Assembly: GCA_946902875.1 (NCBI GenBank)
Contig: OX336338.1
Span: 5,757,971-5,821,970 of the forward strand
Source: Nematopogon swammerdamellus
Taxonomy: Eukaryota; Arthropoda; Insecta; Lepidoptera; Adelidae
Direction: 5' to 3'
Length of the DNA: 64,000 nucleotides
The translations under genes were made by a program, and so were the position numbers. This document shows, in pieces, positions 39,746 to 51,110 of this stretch. The notes beneath the pieces are model-generated. The model searched no databases. It was given only the letters and a program-made list of their open reading frames with translations, and was not told the DNA's origin. Position 1 is the first letter of the stretch, and the number at the start of each line of letters is the position of its first letter.

Positions 39746-41255
39746 ATTAACGAGACCTTTAATAGTTTATTTTTGTATGTTAGTACTAAGCATATACTCG
39801 CTTTATATTTCGTCTGATTCCTGTCAAATCTACGAGAAATGTCGCCTTAACCGACAAATAACTGTTGGACGAGACTTAACCGGAGGTGGTGAAAACGGCA
39901 ATAAGAGATATAATTCTTGGGTTTGGATTTATGTGACGTGTTCCTTTTTTTTTGCACCCCGCGCAAAGTGTTCGTTCACTGCACAGTTCGTTGGAAAATT
40001 ATAGAGTAAATATGTAAGGGTAGAACATTTTGTGAACAAGTAGGTACTTAGGTACACGTACACGCAATATAAATTTGCAACGACAAAAATATTATCATTG
40101 AATCTACATACATACGAATTTACTAAATATTTCTTGTAATCACATCAAGGAATTGCCAGTGGGGCGGCGGCAAGTCACGCTACGCTACGAGGGGACCGCA
40201 AAGTAATACAAACACGTTCTTATGAGTATTTACACTTTGCGCATGATAATATTTACAATTAACGTAAAATAGGGATGTATCTCTGATTGGCTTGCTTATT
40301 TGACCGTAAATATTTTACAGCAAATTTTGAACGCATTTGTGCATTAGATGAAGCAGGGATGCTTGAAACCACCTGAGTTACCTGAGTTGCGTAACCATTA
40401 CATAATGTTGTAGGGGCAGCTTCAAGGCAACATTGTATGTACTAAGTAGGATAAACTCCTTTCTGAGAGATGTATCATCAATATCGCGATCTTTTGACAT
40501 TTTCAGAATAATTATATGTAAAACTTCATCTATAGGGCAGGTCGATTTTTAAAATACGATTTGATGAATTTCTCTCGAACGAAAAAAAAGAAGATTATGC
40601 TAACATCAAGGCGGTAGATAGTAACTAACTCACCAATCTCTACCTTATCCGCCGGTTCAAAGTAGGAAGTTTATTTCTACATCCATGACGAACCAACCAT
40701 ATTAAGCTCCATGAAGATATATTTCTATCTCCTTCGCTACTTCTTATAAAAGGGAACGTCTGACTGTGCGGAGTCTACTTCAAACATACATACATGTTTT
40801 AAGTAAACTCCGGAAGCACAGAACAGATTTTGATGCGGTTTGCACTAATGGAAAGAGTAGTTCTTTATGCTCACTATAGGCTACATGACATCACGCTAAA
40901 TAGCCTTAGGGTTGAGCAGTATCAAAGAAAGTATAGTATGGAGTCTACCGCGAAAAGCTATTTCTATAATAAAAAAAAAAACAAGTCAGACTTTGCCGGG
41001 GACGTAGAGATGCGCCTAAAGATCGCAAGTTAGTTTCAAAATTGTGTTCCTATCATTAACCGTTGTGTTGTGCCGTTACACAGAAACCGTTGCAGAGCGT
41101 ACGTTTCGTAGGTGAATCTAACTCATAATTTAATAGTACTAACTCATCAATCTCTACCTTTTATCCGCCGGTTCAAAGTAGGAAGTTTCTTTCTACATCC
41201 ATGTCCTCTGCGCACCTAGGCGAACTACAACCCATAACCGGCTCCTACCGCGCGC
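39746..41255. other. Mostly unique, with a direct repeat
   Basis: CCGCCGGTTCAAAGTAGGAA with flanking TCTCTACCTT and TTCTACATCCATG occurs at 40640 and 41160, about 515 bp apart, in the same orientation. 40780-40915 has a Helitron-family-2 phrase (CACTATAGGCTACATGACAT). 40515-40590 resembles 17490-17570. No gene. Confidence 0.45.
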
Positions 41256-41482
41256 TGTATCCCGACAATGGGGGTAAGCAGAGTAATCCGAGTTGCGCTG
41301 CAGGCACTATTGTAAATTTCAGCACTGCACCGACCACCACGTTTAGCATTAAATAAACATAATACTCGGACAAGATAACATCAAGCAGCAAGTAAGACAC
41401 GAAGACCCACCTGCTGCATGATTCTGTGAAAGCACCGTTCCAAGGTGACAGGTGGCCAACCAGTCGCCCTTTATCACGGCGA
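41256..41482 (-). repeat. Repeat C, diverged copy
   Basis: TATCCCGACAATGGGGGTAA, AGCACTGCACCGACCACCAC, CACCGTTCCAAGGTGACAGG and AGTCGCCCTTTATCACGGCG. Confidence 0.7.
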
Positions 41483-41912
41483 CTACAACTAATTATACTA
41501 GGTAAGAATATTTACTATTCAGAACTGTAATGCATTGCATAATTTTTTTTATATGAACACGTATGAGAGGGGCCTACAAATTTAATAGTTGCGCCAATGA
41601 TCATACGAGTAATAAAAAAAACTAACACAATTATCTACACACGGGGCTTTCCGCGCCGCGTTGTATACTACGAAAAAAATATATACCTTCGACCTTTCGA
41701 CTTAACTATAATAATTATTAAGTAAATTATTATGTTGGTAGCAAGAAAAGGTTAAGGCATCAGGAATAAATTATTGCAGTAGTTTTTCGCAATTTGTCTG
41801 GTCATTATTTACGACACGATAGAAGCCGCCGCGGGGTTGGAACTTGGTGGTGGCTTTGCGGGGGTGGAGGCGGGTGGCGGGGGCGGTGTGGCTTGAGCTA
41901 ATAACAACCGTG
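41483..41912. other. No gene; CpG patch near the end
   Basis: AT-rich to 41800. 41820-41900 is GC rich (GGGGGTGGAGGCGGGTGGCG). Confidence 0.35.
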
Positions 41913-43388
41913 ACGCGTCCATTACAGTGCCGTGTAAAGGGTAATAATCAATTTGCATTAGATCAGTGGGCTACTTGAACTTGCGTTTATTGCCGCTGAG
42001 GCACTTGGCTACGAATTTACACTTCGACCAAATAGTTCGGAAAGCTCGTCTTCAATTGTTCGAATTATGAGTGCAAGTAATCGCGCTTTGTAAGTATCTA
42101 TATAAAAATATGTAGATAAGTATTGATTGTAGAGTAGTACGGCGTGGGGTCGGTACTTAAAAAGAATAGCCCTACTGTATCTCTCCCCGTGCATATCGTA
42201 AAAGGCAACTACGCGTCCAATAGAGCGCCGTGTAAAAGGTAATAATGAATTGGCATTAGATCAGTGGGCTCCTTGAACTTCCGTTTGCCGCTGCAGCACT
42301 TGGTAACGAATTTACACTTCGACAAATAGTTCGAAAAGCTCGTCTTCAATTGTTCGAATTATGAGTGCAAGTAATCGCGCTTTGTAAGTATCTATATAAA
42401 AATATGTAGATAAGTATTGATTGTAGAGTAGTACGGCGTGGGGTCGGTACTTAAAAAGAATAGCCCCACTGTATCTCTCCCCGTGCATATCGTAAAAGGC
42501 AACTACGCGTCCAATAGAGCGCCGTGTAAAAGGTAATAATGAATTGGCATTAGATCAGTGGGCTCCTTGAACTTCCGTTTGCCGCTGCAGCACTTGGTAA
42601 CGAATTTACACTTCGACAAATAGTTCGAAAAGCTCGTCTTCAATTGTTCGAATTATGAGTGCAAGTAATCGCGCTTTGTAACTATCTATATAAAAATATT
42701 TAGATAAGTATTGATTGTAGAGTAGTACGGCGTGGGGTCGGTACTTAAAAAGAATAGCCCCACTGTATCTCTCCCCGTGCATATCATAAAAGGCAACTAC
42801 GCGTCCAATAGAGCGCCGTGTAAAAGGTAATAATGAATTGGCATTAGATCAGTGGGCTCCTTGAACTTCCGTTTGCCGCTGCAGCACTTGGTAACGAATT
42901 TACACTTCGACAAATAGTTCGAAAAGCTCGTCTTCAATTGTTCGAATTATGAGTGCAAGTAATCGCGCTTTGTAAGTATCTATATAAAAATATGTAGATA
43001 AGTATTGATTGTAGAGTAGTACGGCGTGGGGTCGGTACTTAAAAAGAATAGCCCCACTGTATCTCTCCCCGTGCATATCGTAAAAGGCAACTACGCGTCC
43101 AATAGAGCGCCGTGTAAAAGGTAATAATGAATTGGCATTAGATCAGTGGGCTCCTTGAACTTCCGTTTGCCGCTGCAGCACTTGGTAACGAATTTACACT
43201 TCGACAAATAGTTCGAAAAGCTCGTCTTCAATTGTTCGAATTATGAGTGCAAGTAATCGCGCTTTGTAACTATCTATATAAAAATATTTAGATAAGTATT
43301 GATTGTAGAGTAGTACGGCGTGGGGTCGGTACTTAAAAAGAATAGCCCCACGCACCTCTCCCCGTGCATGTCGTAAAAGGCAACTACG
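41913..43388 (+). repeat. Tandem array, 294-bp unit, five copies
   Basis: ACGCGTCCAATAGAGCGCCG starts at 42211, 42505, 42799 and 43093. A diverged first unit starts at 41913. Units 2 and 4 carry TTGTAAGTATCTATATAAAA plus ATATGTAG, and units 3 and 5 carry TTGTAACTATC...ATATTTAG, so a two-unit block of 588 bp was duplicated. Each unit ends with the start of repeat C (CTTAAAAAGAATAGCCCCAC), and the last unit runs on into a longer repeat C copy. Confidence 0.95.
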
Positions 43389-43630
43389 GGATAAGGACAA
43401 AGGTACCGTGCAAAAGGGGCAACTATAGCCACCTCTCACCTTAGTGCGGTCCTTTCACCGAGTCATGCAGCAGTTGGGACTTCGTGCCTTACTTGCTGCT
43501 TGATAGTTACTTATCTTGTCCTCATACATTGATAAACGTCGCGGTCGGTGTTGTGCTGTAATTTACAAGAATACTTGCAGCACAACACCGATTACTCTGC
43601 TTACCCCGATTGTCGGGATAAAGTGTGCGG
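43325..43630 (+). repeat. Repeat C at the end of the array
   Basis: TCGGTACTTAAAAAGAATAG through AGTCATGCAGCAGTTGGGAC to CTTACCCCGATTGTCGGGAT, nearly full length. It shows where the repeat C portion of the array unit came from. Confidence 0.8.
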
Positions 43631-44653
43631 TATGAAAGTATTGATTGTAGAGAGAGTGATTACAATGTGAAATTCAAGAATAGGCATCCCGATACGGTGA
43701 ACGAAACTAGGAAAAGTTAGCGCGTGTACCCAGTGTTTCATAAACAGCTGGATGGATTCTGTCAGGCAATAAATTATTTACATTAAATCAACTACTGTTT
43801 GCTTTCCGACTGTCTGTCTGAAGTGAATATTTCCTCCAAACATATCAGGAAAAAATAAGCAGATACTTCGTCGAACAATTAAAGTGGTTTAGTTGTACAA
43901 GGCAGTTTTTTCATTCCATTTTCCAGCTGAAATAACGTACCCACAAATCATTACCACTGTCACCACGTGTTCGCAGTTAGATGCGCGGGCGGCGAGTTAA
44001 ATACAGAACACGGATCGCGGGGAGTAGGTATTACTTACGATACGACAATTAAACATCGGCGCGTGTAATTATGTATCAACAAGTAAGTGCTCGCTTTAAT
44101 TGTCGAGTAACAATAAGTTGTTGATACCTTTACATGGTATTATGAGAATTAACAAGCGGGTGGGCACTTCATACAATGTGGTATTTATCGCGGCGCGGGC
44201 GTCGGCTGTTGCATGCAAACACCGACCGCGCCGCCGCCTCGCCGAGACCGACTTCTTGCGATGCACCTGCTGGTAAATATGCAGCAGAACTAAATTATAA
44301 CACGTACACGTACTGTTAGCGCGCACGTTCGTGGCCTCTGCGGGCGGAGGCCGATAGATCTTTAAACTATTATCCCTGTTTTGTCTTCGTACTTCAACCA
44401 CGCAATAAAACCTTATTAGATAAATAATTTTATGTCCTATATAAAAAAGAGGTTTCGCAAATGTCGTGACTTTCAGAGATTGATTCACAACACTATACAT
44501 TGCATTCTCGCTTTCCTGCCGGAGGCCACGAACGTACGCGCTGACTGTACCTACGTGCGCTCGGCGACGGCGGCGACGGCGTAACATCGCCCGCGTGACC
44601 CGACATTTAATTAGAAACAATATCTCGTTCAGTTTATGAAAATATTATTTAAA
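43631..44653. other. Low-repeat DNA, CpG-rich 43980-44620
   Basis: The minus frame 44096-44620 (174 codons) starts with a run of arginines and shows no domain. The region keeps CpG and lacks repeats, so a regulatory or untranslated role is at least as likely as a gene. Confidence 0.35.
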
Positions 44654-45047
44654 CTAGCTTTTGCCCGCGGCTTCGCTCGCGTGAAATTCGTATTAAGAAA
44701 AAAAAAGTAAAGTCAGTAAGAAAGAAGGTCGAACAGCGTTCCTGCGTTACCTTTATAACGGAGCGCGGCCCAATTCGGTTTGTATGAGAGCCACATCTAA
44801 GCTTAACCGGACCTGAATTTTATTTAGCCTATCCTGTGTCACGAATATTTCTGTTAAATGTGCTCGTACTCAGTTTCATCAAATTAGGATGATCGGTTTA
44901 AGAGTTATGGAGCAACATACATACATACAGAAAAACATTCAAAAAATAGTCAATTTACTTTAAGTATCATGCATAGAGTCTACAAACGCAGTATCTCATA
45001 AAACAATGTAACTACAATCCCTTACAGATTTATTATTAGTATATTGA
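44654..45047 (-). mobile_element. Nonautonomous Helitron-like element, copy 5
   Basis: CTAG at 44654-44657 (minus-strand end, followed by T), the GCGAAGCCGCGG hairpin next, the usual body, and the TCAATATACTAATAATAAAT start ending at 45047, preceded by A on that strand. Complete, with ideal A/T insertion. Confidence 0.82.
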
Positions 45048-45139
45048 TATATTGATTACTCGCCGTGCAGCATGACACCTTGTCCGGGCAAGAAGCTGAT
45101 GTCAACATCTACATATGAGGTGTGGACAACACGTGTGTC
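45048..45139. other. Spacer
   Basis: Short unique DNA. Confidence 0.3.
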
Positions 45140-45315
45140 TGTCATGTTCATATAAAAAACCGAATCACAAACGTTTCAAGATATTAAACCAAATTTCTAA
45201 TAAAAAAATGCACATCGAAATCGGTCCATCCGTTTGGGAGCTACGATGCCACAGACAGACAGACGTAGCTGACAAACTTATAACACCCCTCCTTTTGCGT
45301 CGGGGGTTAAAAATA
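45140..45315 (+). repeat. Repeat G end
   Basis: TCGGTCCATCCGTTTGGGAG, CTACGATGCCACAGACAGAC and AACTTATAACACCCCTCCTT, with GCGTCGGGGGTTAAAAAT at the end. Relatives at 11120 and about 49060. Confidence 0.6.
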
Positions 45316-45525
45316 TACGATGACGGAGCAGCTAACTTATAGATACATACGAATACCTATATATTACATAATTTAGTTCTTGCAATAGCATAATTAGTTG
45401 AAAAAGTTAAAATACTTACACCCTGTGTGTATGTGAGTTTGCCATCCAGTCAGCCACGTCAGGTCGCCAAGGTACCAAGGACAATGTAAAATAAGAAAAT
45501 TAGCAAAAATATTAACAAAAAAAAA

Positions 45526-45912
45526 CCGGCCAAGTGCGAGTCGGACTCGCGCACCGAGGTTTCCGTACCACCACGTAATTGGCCGGTTTTTATGATTTGT
45601 TCTTTTACTTTAGAGCTTGCACTATAATCACACCAAGTTTGACGCTTGTAAGTATTACTGTTTTTAAGATAGAGCAAAAACAAATAAAACCACGTTTCTC
45701 GCATGGGGGACACCTGCATTTTTCAGTTTTTAATTTTTTTTATTATTTGTTGTTCTATCCGCCAAAATAACACATATTGAGTGAAAATCTCCATCGGCTA
45801 ACTATTACGGTTCCAAAGATACATCCATTGGACTGACGGACTGACGGACAGACAGACAGACGGACAGACAACGGCTTAGTAATACGCTTCCATACGAAGT
45901 AAGGAAACCTAA
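45526..45912 (+). mobile_element. Dispersed repeat D, full copy
   Basis: CCGGCCAAGTGCGAGTCGGA, CTCGCGCACCGAGGTTTCCG, ATTACGGTTCCAAAGATACA, (CAGA)n, GGCTTAGTAATACGCTTCCA and AAGGAAACCTAAAAAGG. A second GGCCGG at 45580 suggests an internal duplication of the start. Confidence 0.78.
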
Positions 45913-45928
45913 AAAGGATCAAAAATGT

Positions 45929-45960
45929 GTTATTAAGATGGAGTGATCCATCTTAATAAC
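45929..45960. repeat. Perfect 14-bp hairpin, 4-nt loop
   Basis: GTTATTAAGATGGA pairs across GTGA with TCCATCTTAATAAC. It is just past the repeat D copy. Confidence 0.85.
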
Positions 45961-46227
45961 GTTGTTGAAGAAGAATAAAGTTGTTCAGCATTGTATGAGG
46001 ATTTGCTAAGACAACTTCTGTTCTAAAACTTTGCTGGGAACTAAAGAAAACAAACCATTTCGACTTTATTTTGACTGCGTTCCTACCAGAGGCATGTTTC
46101 TTCCACTCACCATTGACGGATCCTGCAACAAAGAAAACACAATTTTGTAATGAAAACTAAAAATTATGAAGGAAAACATAGGACAATTGCATGCTCTAAT
46201 TTCAATTATATAATTAACACAAATTAG

Positions 46228-46446
46228 TGCTAAAGGGCGACAGGTAAGCCAACTCTCGCCTTGGCACAGTGCTTCCACTGAGTCATGCAGAAGGTGGGTC
46301 TTCGTGCCTTACTTGCTCCTTGACAGTTATCTTGACCAATTACTTTGCGAAACGTGGCGGTCGGTGTTGTGCTGTAATTTATCATATTTTCTTGCAGCAC
46401 AACACCGATTACTCCGCTTACCCCTATTGTCGGGATGCACGTGTAG
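46228..46446 (+). repeat. Repeat C, 5' truncated
   Basis: GTGCTAAAGGGCGACAGGTA, GTCATGCAGAAGGTGGGTCT and GCACAACACCGATTACTCCG to TTGTCGGGATGCAC. Confidence 0.75.
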
Positions 46447-46609
46447 TATGTGGTTATGTAATGTAAACGCAATAAAAAATTTAAAAACTTCCACCTGAAT
46501 GATGGACATCAGTGGGTACTTAAATGTTTTCTGAGTAAAAGTTGTGAGGGAGTACTTACGTACGTAACTACTACTTTTATCTCAAGTATCTGCAAGTAGT
46601 GCAAGTAGT

Positions 46610-47020
46610 TCAAGCGGCGGGTGGCCGAGTGGTTTGGGCATCGGCTTCTCATGCGGGAGGTCCGAGGTTCGAATCCGGTCGGCGTGTACCAATGAGTTTT
46701 TTCTAACGAAAAAATTTACGTGCATACCTACACCCGCTGCTTCACCGTTCGGAACCGGTATAAAACTGTAGCTCCCTTCCCTTGCCCCTTACTAGGTGGT
46801 AGGCTCAAATTGTAGCCGACTGGGTTGGTACCACCGTACTGGATGTAAGATGGCCGCAAGCAACCTCGGTTGTGTTCTCCTCTAGTCCAGTATAGCCAGC
46901 AATCCAGGGAAGTCTCCGGTATGGCACCTACCTTCTCGGAGGTGATATTGGCTGGTTAGAGCATGTGCTTTGGCCCCTCCGACTCAGCCACCCATAAAGG
47001 ATTACATAAAAAAAAAATGT
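46610..47020 (+). mobile_element. tRNA-headed SINE, full length
   Basis: The head GCGGGTGGCCGAGTGGTTTG (A box TGGCCGAGTGG) ... GGTCCGAGGTTCGAATCCGG (B box GGTTCGAATCC) is tRNA-like. The body begins TAAAACTGTAGCTCCCTTCC and continues CTTACTAGGTGGTAGGCTCA, TTGGTACCACCGTACTGGAT, GTCCAGTATAGCCAGCAATC and GGTGATATTGGCTGG, ending in ATTACAT plus A9. The acceptor ends do not pair, so no tRNA function. The body is visibly homologous to that of the 5S-SINE. Confidence 0.8.
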
Positions 47021-47049
47021 AATATAGGTACCTAGCTACACTGATTTAG

Positions 47050-47105
47050 ATAATTGCTTTTACCCGACTACGGCAAAGCCAACAGGAGGGTAATGTGTTT
47101 ATGAT
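47050..47105 (+). repeat. Repeat H fragment
   Basis: TTTTACCCGACTACGGCAAA GCCAACAGGAGGGTAATGTG matches the repeat H ends at 32840 (minus) and 63511. Confidence 0.6.
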
Positions 47106-47595
47106 AGTTATTATTATATAATTTGCGGAATGATTAAGATCCAAGAGCTCAAGTTTCGCCATAACGAACACAGCATGTTTTAAATGTTATGTGCACATAG
47201 GAATACAAACACACAAGGCAACTAGACGCCTTTATTTATCAGAATTTATAAATATTCTAGGCACACATTTAATGCTACAATTAAATGTTAATGTTATGCA
47301 TAAAATATACACCATCTGATTCTCAAACCAAATGCATACCACGTCTGAGCGCTTAACAAAAGCTACATTATAGTTTCTAAAACAAAAATTATGGCCCATT
47401 CAAAATGATTAACTTATACGCGAGATTTTCCCAGGTGCAAGATTTCGTCAATCGCGTACCGTACCGGTAGGCGGGATCAAAATAATGAAACGTGTAAAAA
47501 TTATTTTATGGCACATAAATACATAAACACGCTCATTACACGGCGATGGAGGCGCGAGCTGCGGACGAGAGGTTAAATCGCTGAATAGCCTATAA
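47106..47595. other. No recognised feature
   Basis: Unique DNA, CpG-containing near 47540-47580. Confidence 0.35.
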
Positions 47596-48291
47596 CAGCC
47601 CTTTCCAAAGCATGGGTCGCGACCCACTGGTGGGTCGCGAGCGAATACGTGTCGTCGGCCGGGACGTGTCGTTCGCCCGGCATCCGAACAGTTAGGGCAC
47701 ATCTTATATTTAGTCACTAGCTTTTGCCCGCGGTTTCGCTCGCGTGAAATTCGGAAAAAAGAAGAAAAAAAAAAGAAAGTAAGTAAGCCCACTACCGTAC
47801 CTTTAATTCGGCGGGCGGAACAATTTGGTCTGTATGAGAGCCACATCTTAGCGTAACCGGAACTGAATTTTATTTAGCTTATCCTATGCCCCGTATAATC
47901 AAATGTGTTTGTACTAAGTTTCATCGAATTCGGATGATCGGTTTAAGAGTTATGGAGGAACATACGAGTACATACATACATACAGAAAAGATTTATAAAA
48001 ATCGTAAATTTAGTTTTAGTATCACACATAGAGTCTACAGACGCAATATATCATAAAACAAAGTAACTTACTCCATGACCATCGTTCCAGATTTATTATT
48101 AGTATTGATTGATTAAAGATTTCAATTACAACTAGATCTTTTTATTTTATTTTATTTTTTTATATCAAAAAATGCTGCCGCAGCAATATAACCTTGCTTT
48201 TTCTTATGTTAGGTAAGGGTTGGATTATGAATTCAGACTTTTTTTTAGATGGGTCGCGATCCAGACAACTTTGGGAACCCCTGGGCCTATA
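47588..48291. mobile_element. hAT-type element split by a Helitron-like copy
   Basis: The left end CAGCCCTTTCCAAAG (47596) and right end CTTTGGGAACCCCTG (48283) are inverted repeats of the hAT type CAGGGGTTCCCAAAG. Behind both lies GGGTCGCGA. Flanks GCCTATAA and GGCCTATA share seven bases (GCCTATA), a slightly decayed 8-bp duplication. Without the inserted copy at 47717-48108 the element is about 296 bp, MITE-sized. Confidence 0.75.
47717..48108 (-). mobile_element. Nonautonomous Helitron-like element, copy 6, nested
   Basis: Minus-strand CTAG end at 47717 with CTTTTGCCCGCGGTTTCGCT, the familiar body (TGTATGAGAGCCACATCTTA), and the ACTAATAATAAATCTG start at 48108. Inserted in the hAT-type element, hence younger. 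Confidence 0.82.
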
Positions 48292-48414
48292 CTATTACGG
48301 CGAAATTACGTCCGGAACGACTTTGACTCACCGACCGAACCGCACCGACCGGCACGACCTACTATAATAGTGCTACCTTAGTCTGGTACGCAGTATCCAA
48401 TGCTCCGATGCCTC

Positions 48415-48705
48415 CGATGCACACCTACACCCGCTGCTTCACCCTTCGGAACCGGTGTAAAACTGTAGGCCCCTTCCCTTGCCCCTTACTAGGTGGTAGG
48501 CTCAAATTGTAGCCGACTGGGTTGGTACCACCGTACTGGATGTAAGATGGCCGCATAGCAGCTTCGGCTGTGTTCTCCTTTAGTCCAGTTTAGCCAGCAA
48601 TCCAGGGAAGTCTCCGGTATGGCACCTACCTTCACGGAGGTGATATTGGCTTGTCAGAGCATCTGACTGAGACACCCATATCGGATTACATAAAAAAAAA
48701 TGCTC
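48415..48705 (+). mobile_element. tRNA-SINE, body with tail
   Basis: CCTACACCCGCTGCTTCACC, CTTACTAGGTGGTAGGCTCA, TTGGTACCACCGTACTGGAT, GGGAAGTCTCCGGTATGGCA and GGATTACAT plus A9. The tRNA-like head is missing. Confidence 0.8.
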
Positions 48706-48832
48706 CGATGCTGGATTGCGTTCACTTTCGAATGCCACTTGCTAATGTTACATCCCTTGATTGTCACGCCACCCACCCGCGACAGATGTGCATAACAAGT
48801 AATAATGAGCATTAGTAAACCATCTCATTAAA

Positions 48833-49033
48833 TTACAAATTTAAAAAACCCCCGACCCTTAAACAGTCGAAATAATTTGTGTTTACTAACGTAAAAGTAG
48901 TCGACCGCTAAGTCAATTTCCGCGCAGCTCTGAGTTTTTATATTTAATTTACTTAGCGGTCCCCCGACTCTTTTAAGTAAGTAAACGCAAATTATTTTCG
49001 AATTTAAGGGTCGGGGTTTTTAAAATTTTGTAA
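48833..49033. repeat. 201-bp foldback
   Basis: Left TTACAAATTTAAAAAACCCC CGACCCTTAAA and right TTTAAGGGTCGGGGTTTTTA AAATTTTGTAA mirror each other. Arms continue through AAATAATTTG.GTTTACT and the centre GACCGCTAAGT. No clear duplication. Confidence 0.82.
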
Positions 49034-49283
49034 TTAAACTTTTATTTCAAGCTTTAAAAAAAAACCGCATGCAAATCGGTTCACTTTTTAAGAGAATTAA
49101 TTTTATGATTACTTAATTAATTGATTACAAACATAGCTAACAACCATCCCGATTAAGCCAGTTTTCAGTTTTACAATTGATTAAAGAAAGAAAGATTTGG
49201 CGTACGTACCTGTATCCCTAGGAGCCACAGTAAAGTTCGAGTAAACAATCTTGTTTTTCATTCGGCTGATTTTCGGGAAAACC
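49034..49283. other. Repeat G remnant and spacer
   Basis: AAAACCGCATGCAAATCGGT TCACTTTTTAAGAGAATTAA at 49063 resembles repeat G text. The rest is unique. Confidence 0.35.
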
Positions 49284-49740
49284 TTAGTTCACACGGCCCT
49301 GAGCGGTTCGCGGGGTGACGTCAGGGTGCCGCGGGTCGGAGGGGGCAACCCACCACAAAATGCCATTAAAGCCATGTACGAGGCGGAGGGCGAGACGCGC
49401 TGAGTAGACGCCGAGTTCCCATGCCTCGCTCCGGGAGACGCTACGTCGGCGACTTAATGCCCCCATAATCGCCCATCCATACAAAATATAATATAAAATC
49501 ACTAATACGTCTTCGTAGTCAGCTTCCTCAGCGGTCGCTCGGACCAATTTCATCGTTTCATAATAACCATAATGCGCCTGGCCTGCTATTCCCCATACTT
49601 GTACAAAGATAACTTTAGAACGCTCCTCTCGTGAACCGGAGCTATTTGTATTCTCGAGAAGAACCTTACTGAACGAACGGTTGGTTGTCTTAATTATGCC
49701 CTTCATAACGATAAACACTCGATGCGGTTTGAACTAAGTT
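49284..49740 (-). other. CpG-containing stretch with a 144-codon frame
   Basis: The minus frame (49284-49718) has no low-complexity bias and includes VILYYILYGWAIMG, but I recognise no family, and no splice or codon signal supports it. It is the least repeat-like of the long frames and deserves an RNA check. Confidence 0.2.
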
Positions 49741-49799
49741 TGGGAACATGGCGCCTAACGCCGGTCATTTAGATTTTTTCCAAATCCGCCTTTGCACTT

Positions 49800-49885
49800 C
49801 ATGTACCTGTGTATCCATTGTGTTATACTTGTGAAATATTTGTGGGGCAATAAAAAAATTCTATCTATCTATCTACCCTATGCCT
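49800..49885 (+). mobile_element. LINE-type tail
   Basis: GTGGGGCAATAAAAAAATTC then (TATC)n resembles the (TATC)n tail at 15235. Confidence 0.5.
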
Positions 49886-50904
49886 AGGGCACACCTGTTG
49901 GTGAGAAGGATCGAATTAAACCCCCTTACTATAATCGGTCCAGTTCTTTAGTTAGGCTCTAGAGTGAACATAGATAGTCACATCACAACATTTGAAGACA
50001 TCACATACTTACATAAAAAAACACATATTTTTATGATAAATTCGAAAAATTCAAACGCATGACAACGCCATCTATCATTCGTCACCATCATCATTTGACA
50101 TATTAAACTTATGTATATAAAAAAAGATATCTGACGACGACAATAGGTCGATAAAAATATGTGTTTTTTTTTATTTCTAATTTAAATAATATTATAATAT
50201 ATTATTGGTATAAAAACGTATTTAATTCATCACATACATTACATACACGACTCATGTACTTTCCTTTTTTTTACTTTCCTTTCCTTTTGGCATTGACGTA
50301 GTTGGGTAAAAAAGCAAACGTTGCTGTCTCATAATCATAAATCATAATTGATGAAATAATGAAGTTACATTATAATTGCAGACTGCTTTAATTTCAACTG
50401 AAGTTTCATTGTTTCGAATGTTAATATGCGAGTGTTAATATATTTTTAATCCTCATTAATAGCCACGCACGTAAGGCGAGGAGAGCTGACAAATGTGCAA
50501 ACACGCTGAATGAATTCTTAAAATAAACAGAGAGGGCCCGGCCGGACAGATATTAAACGGCGTTCTCCCGGACGAATGAAAGAATGAATAAGCGGTACAC
50601 GGGAGTGAACTCGCGCGCGGATGCCGTGATCGATGTCCGCCGAGGTGACAAATTCTTTCAATAATTTCTCGGGCGCGCGTCGTCGCCGTCGTCGGGCGGC
50701 TCGCGTTGCCGCGATCTCGCTCTTCGGATGTGTCCAAATAAATGAGCGGCTTGCGGAGATGTCGCGACCATCGCCATGGTCGGGACAAGCATTCTCCCTC
50801 CGCTAACAATAGCCACACAATGCAGCCCATAGTGGACTGTTTGATCATCGAAGTTCATAATAAAATTGTGGGAATGTGTTTATGTCATAGGTATATTTTA
50901 CTCT
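49886..50904. other. Low-repeat DNA, CpG-rich 50580-50780
   Basis: 49890-50450 is AT-rich. GACGTAGTTGGGTAAAAAAG near 50295 looks like a repeat H remnant. 50450-50850 keeps CpG; the minus 130-codon frame shows no domain. Confidence 0.35.
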
Positions 50905-51030
50905 TGGCTGCATTGTCCGCCCCGTGCGCAACTCCATCTCAATGGTTAGTTTATAAAGAATGATGCATTGCATTAAACTCGCCTTGTGTGTACCATGTTT
51001 TATGGTGTACAATACAGTATATTTGAATTT
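50905..51030 (+). mobile_element. LINE 3' end, second family
   Basis: CATTGTCCGCCCCGTGCGCA, GCATTAAACTCGCCTTGTGT and GGTGTACAATACAGTATATT TGAATTTGAA, as at 15665 and 18547. Confidence 0.72.
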
Positions 51031-51042
51031 GAACAATTTTTT

Positions 51043-51110
51043 TCATGGAAACTGATACGGTTGGCTACATCACCTATACAACATCCGTGATGTCGGCCTA
51101 TAACAATATT
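51043..51110 (-). mobile_element. 5S-SINE 3' terminal fragment
   Basis: T-run, ATGGAAACTGATACGGTTGG, CTACATCACCTATACAACAT and TCCGTGATGTCGGCCTATAA. Confidence 0.72.

Noticed and set aside
44096..44620. 174-codon minus-strand frame
   Set aside because: Arginine run at the start and no recognisable motif; CpG composition explains the absence of stops in part. Kept only as a region note.
46610..46690. A functional tRNA gene
   Set aside because: A and B boxes are good but the acceptor and anticodon arms do not pair properly, and SINE body follows.
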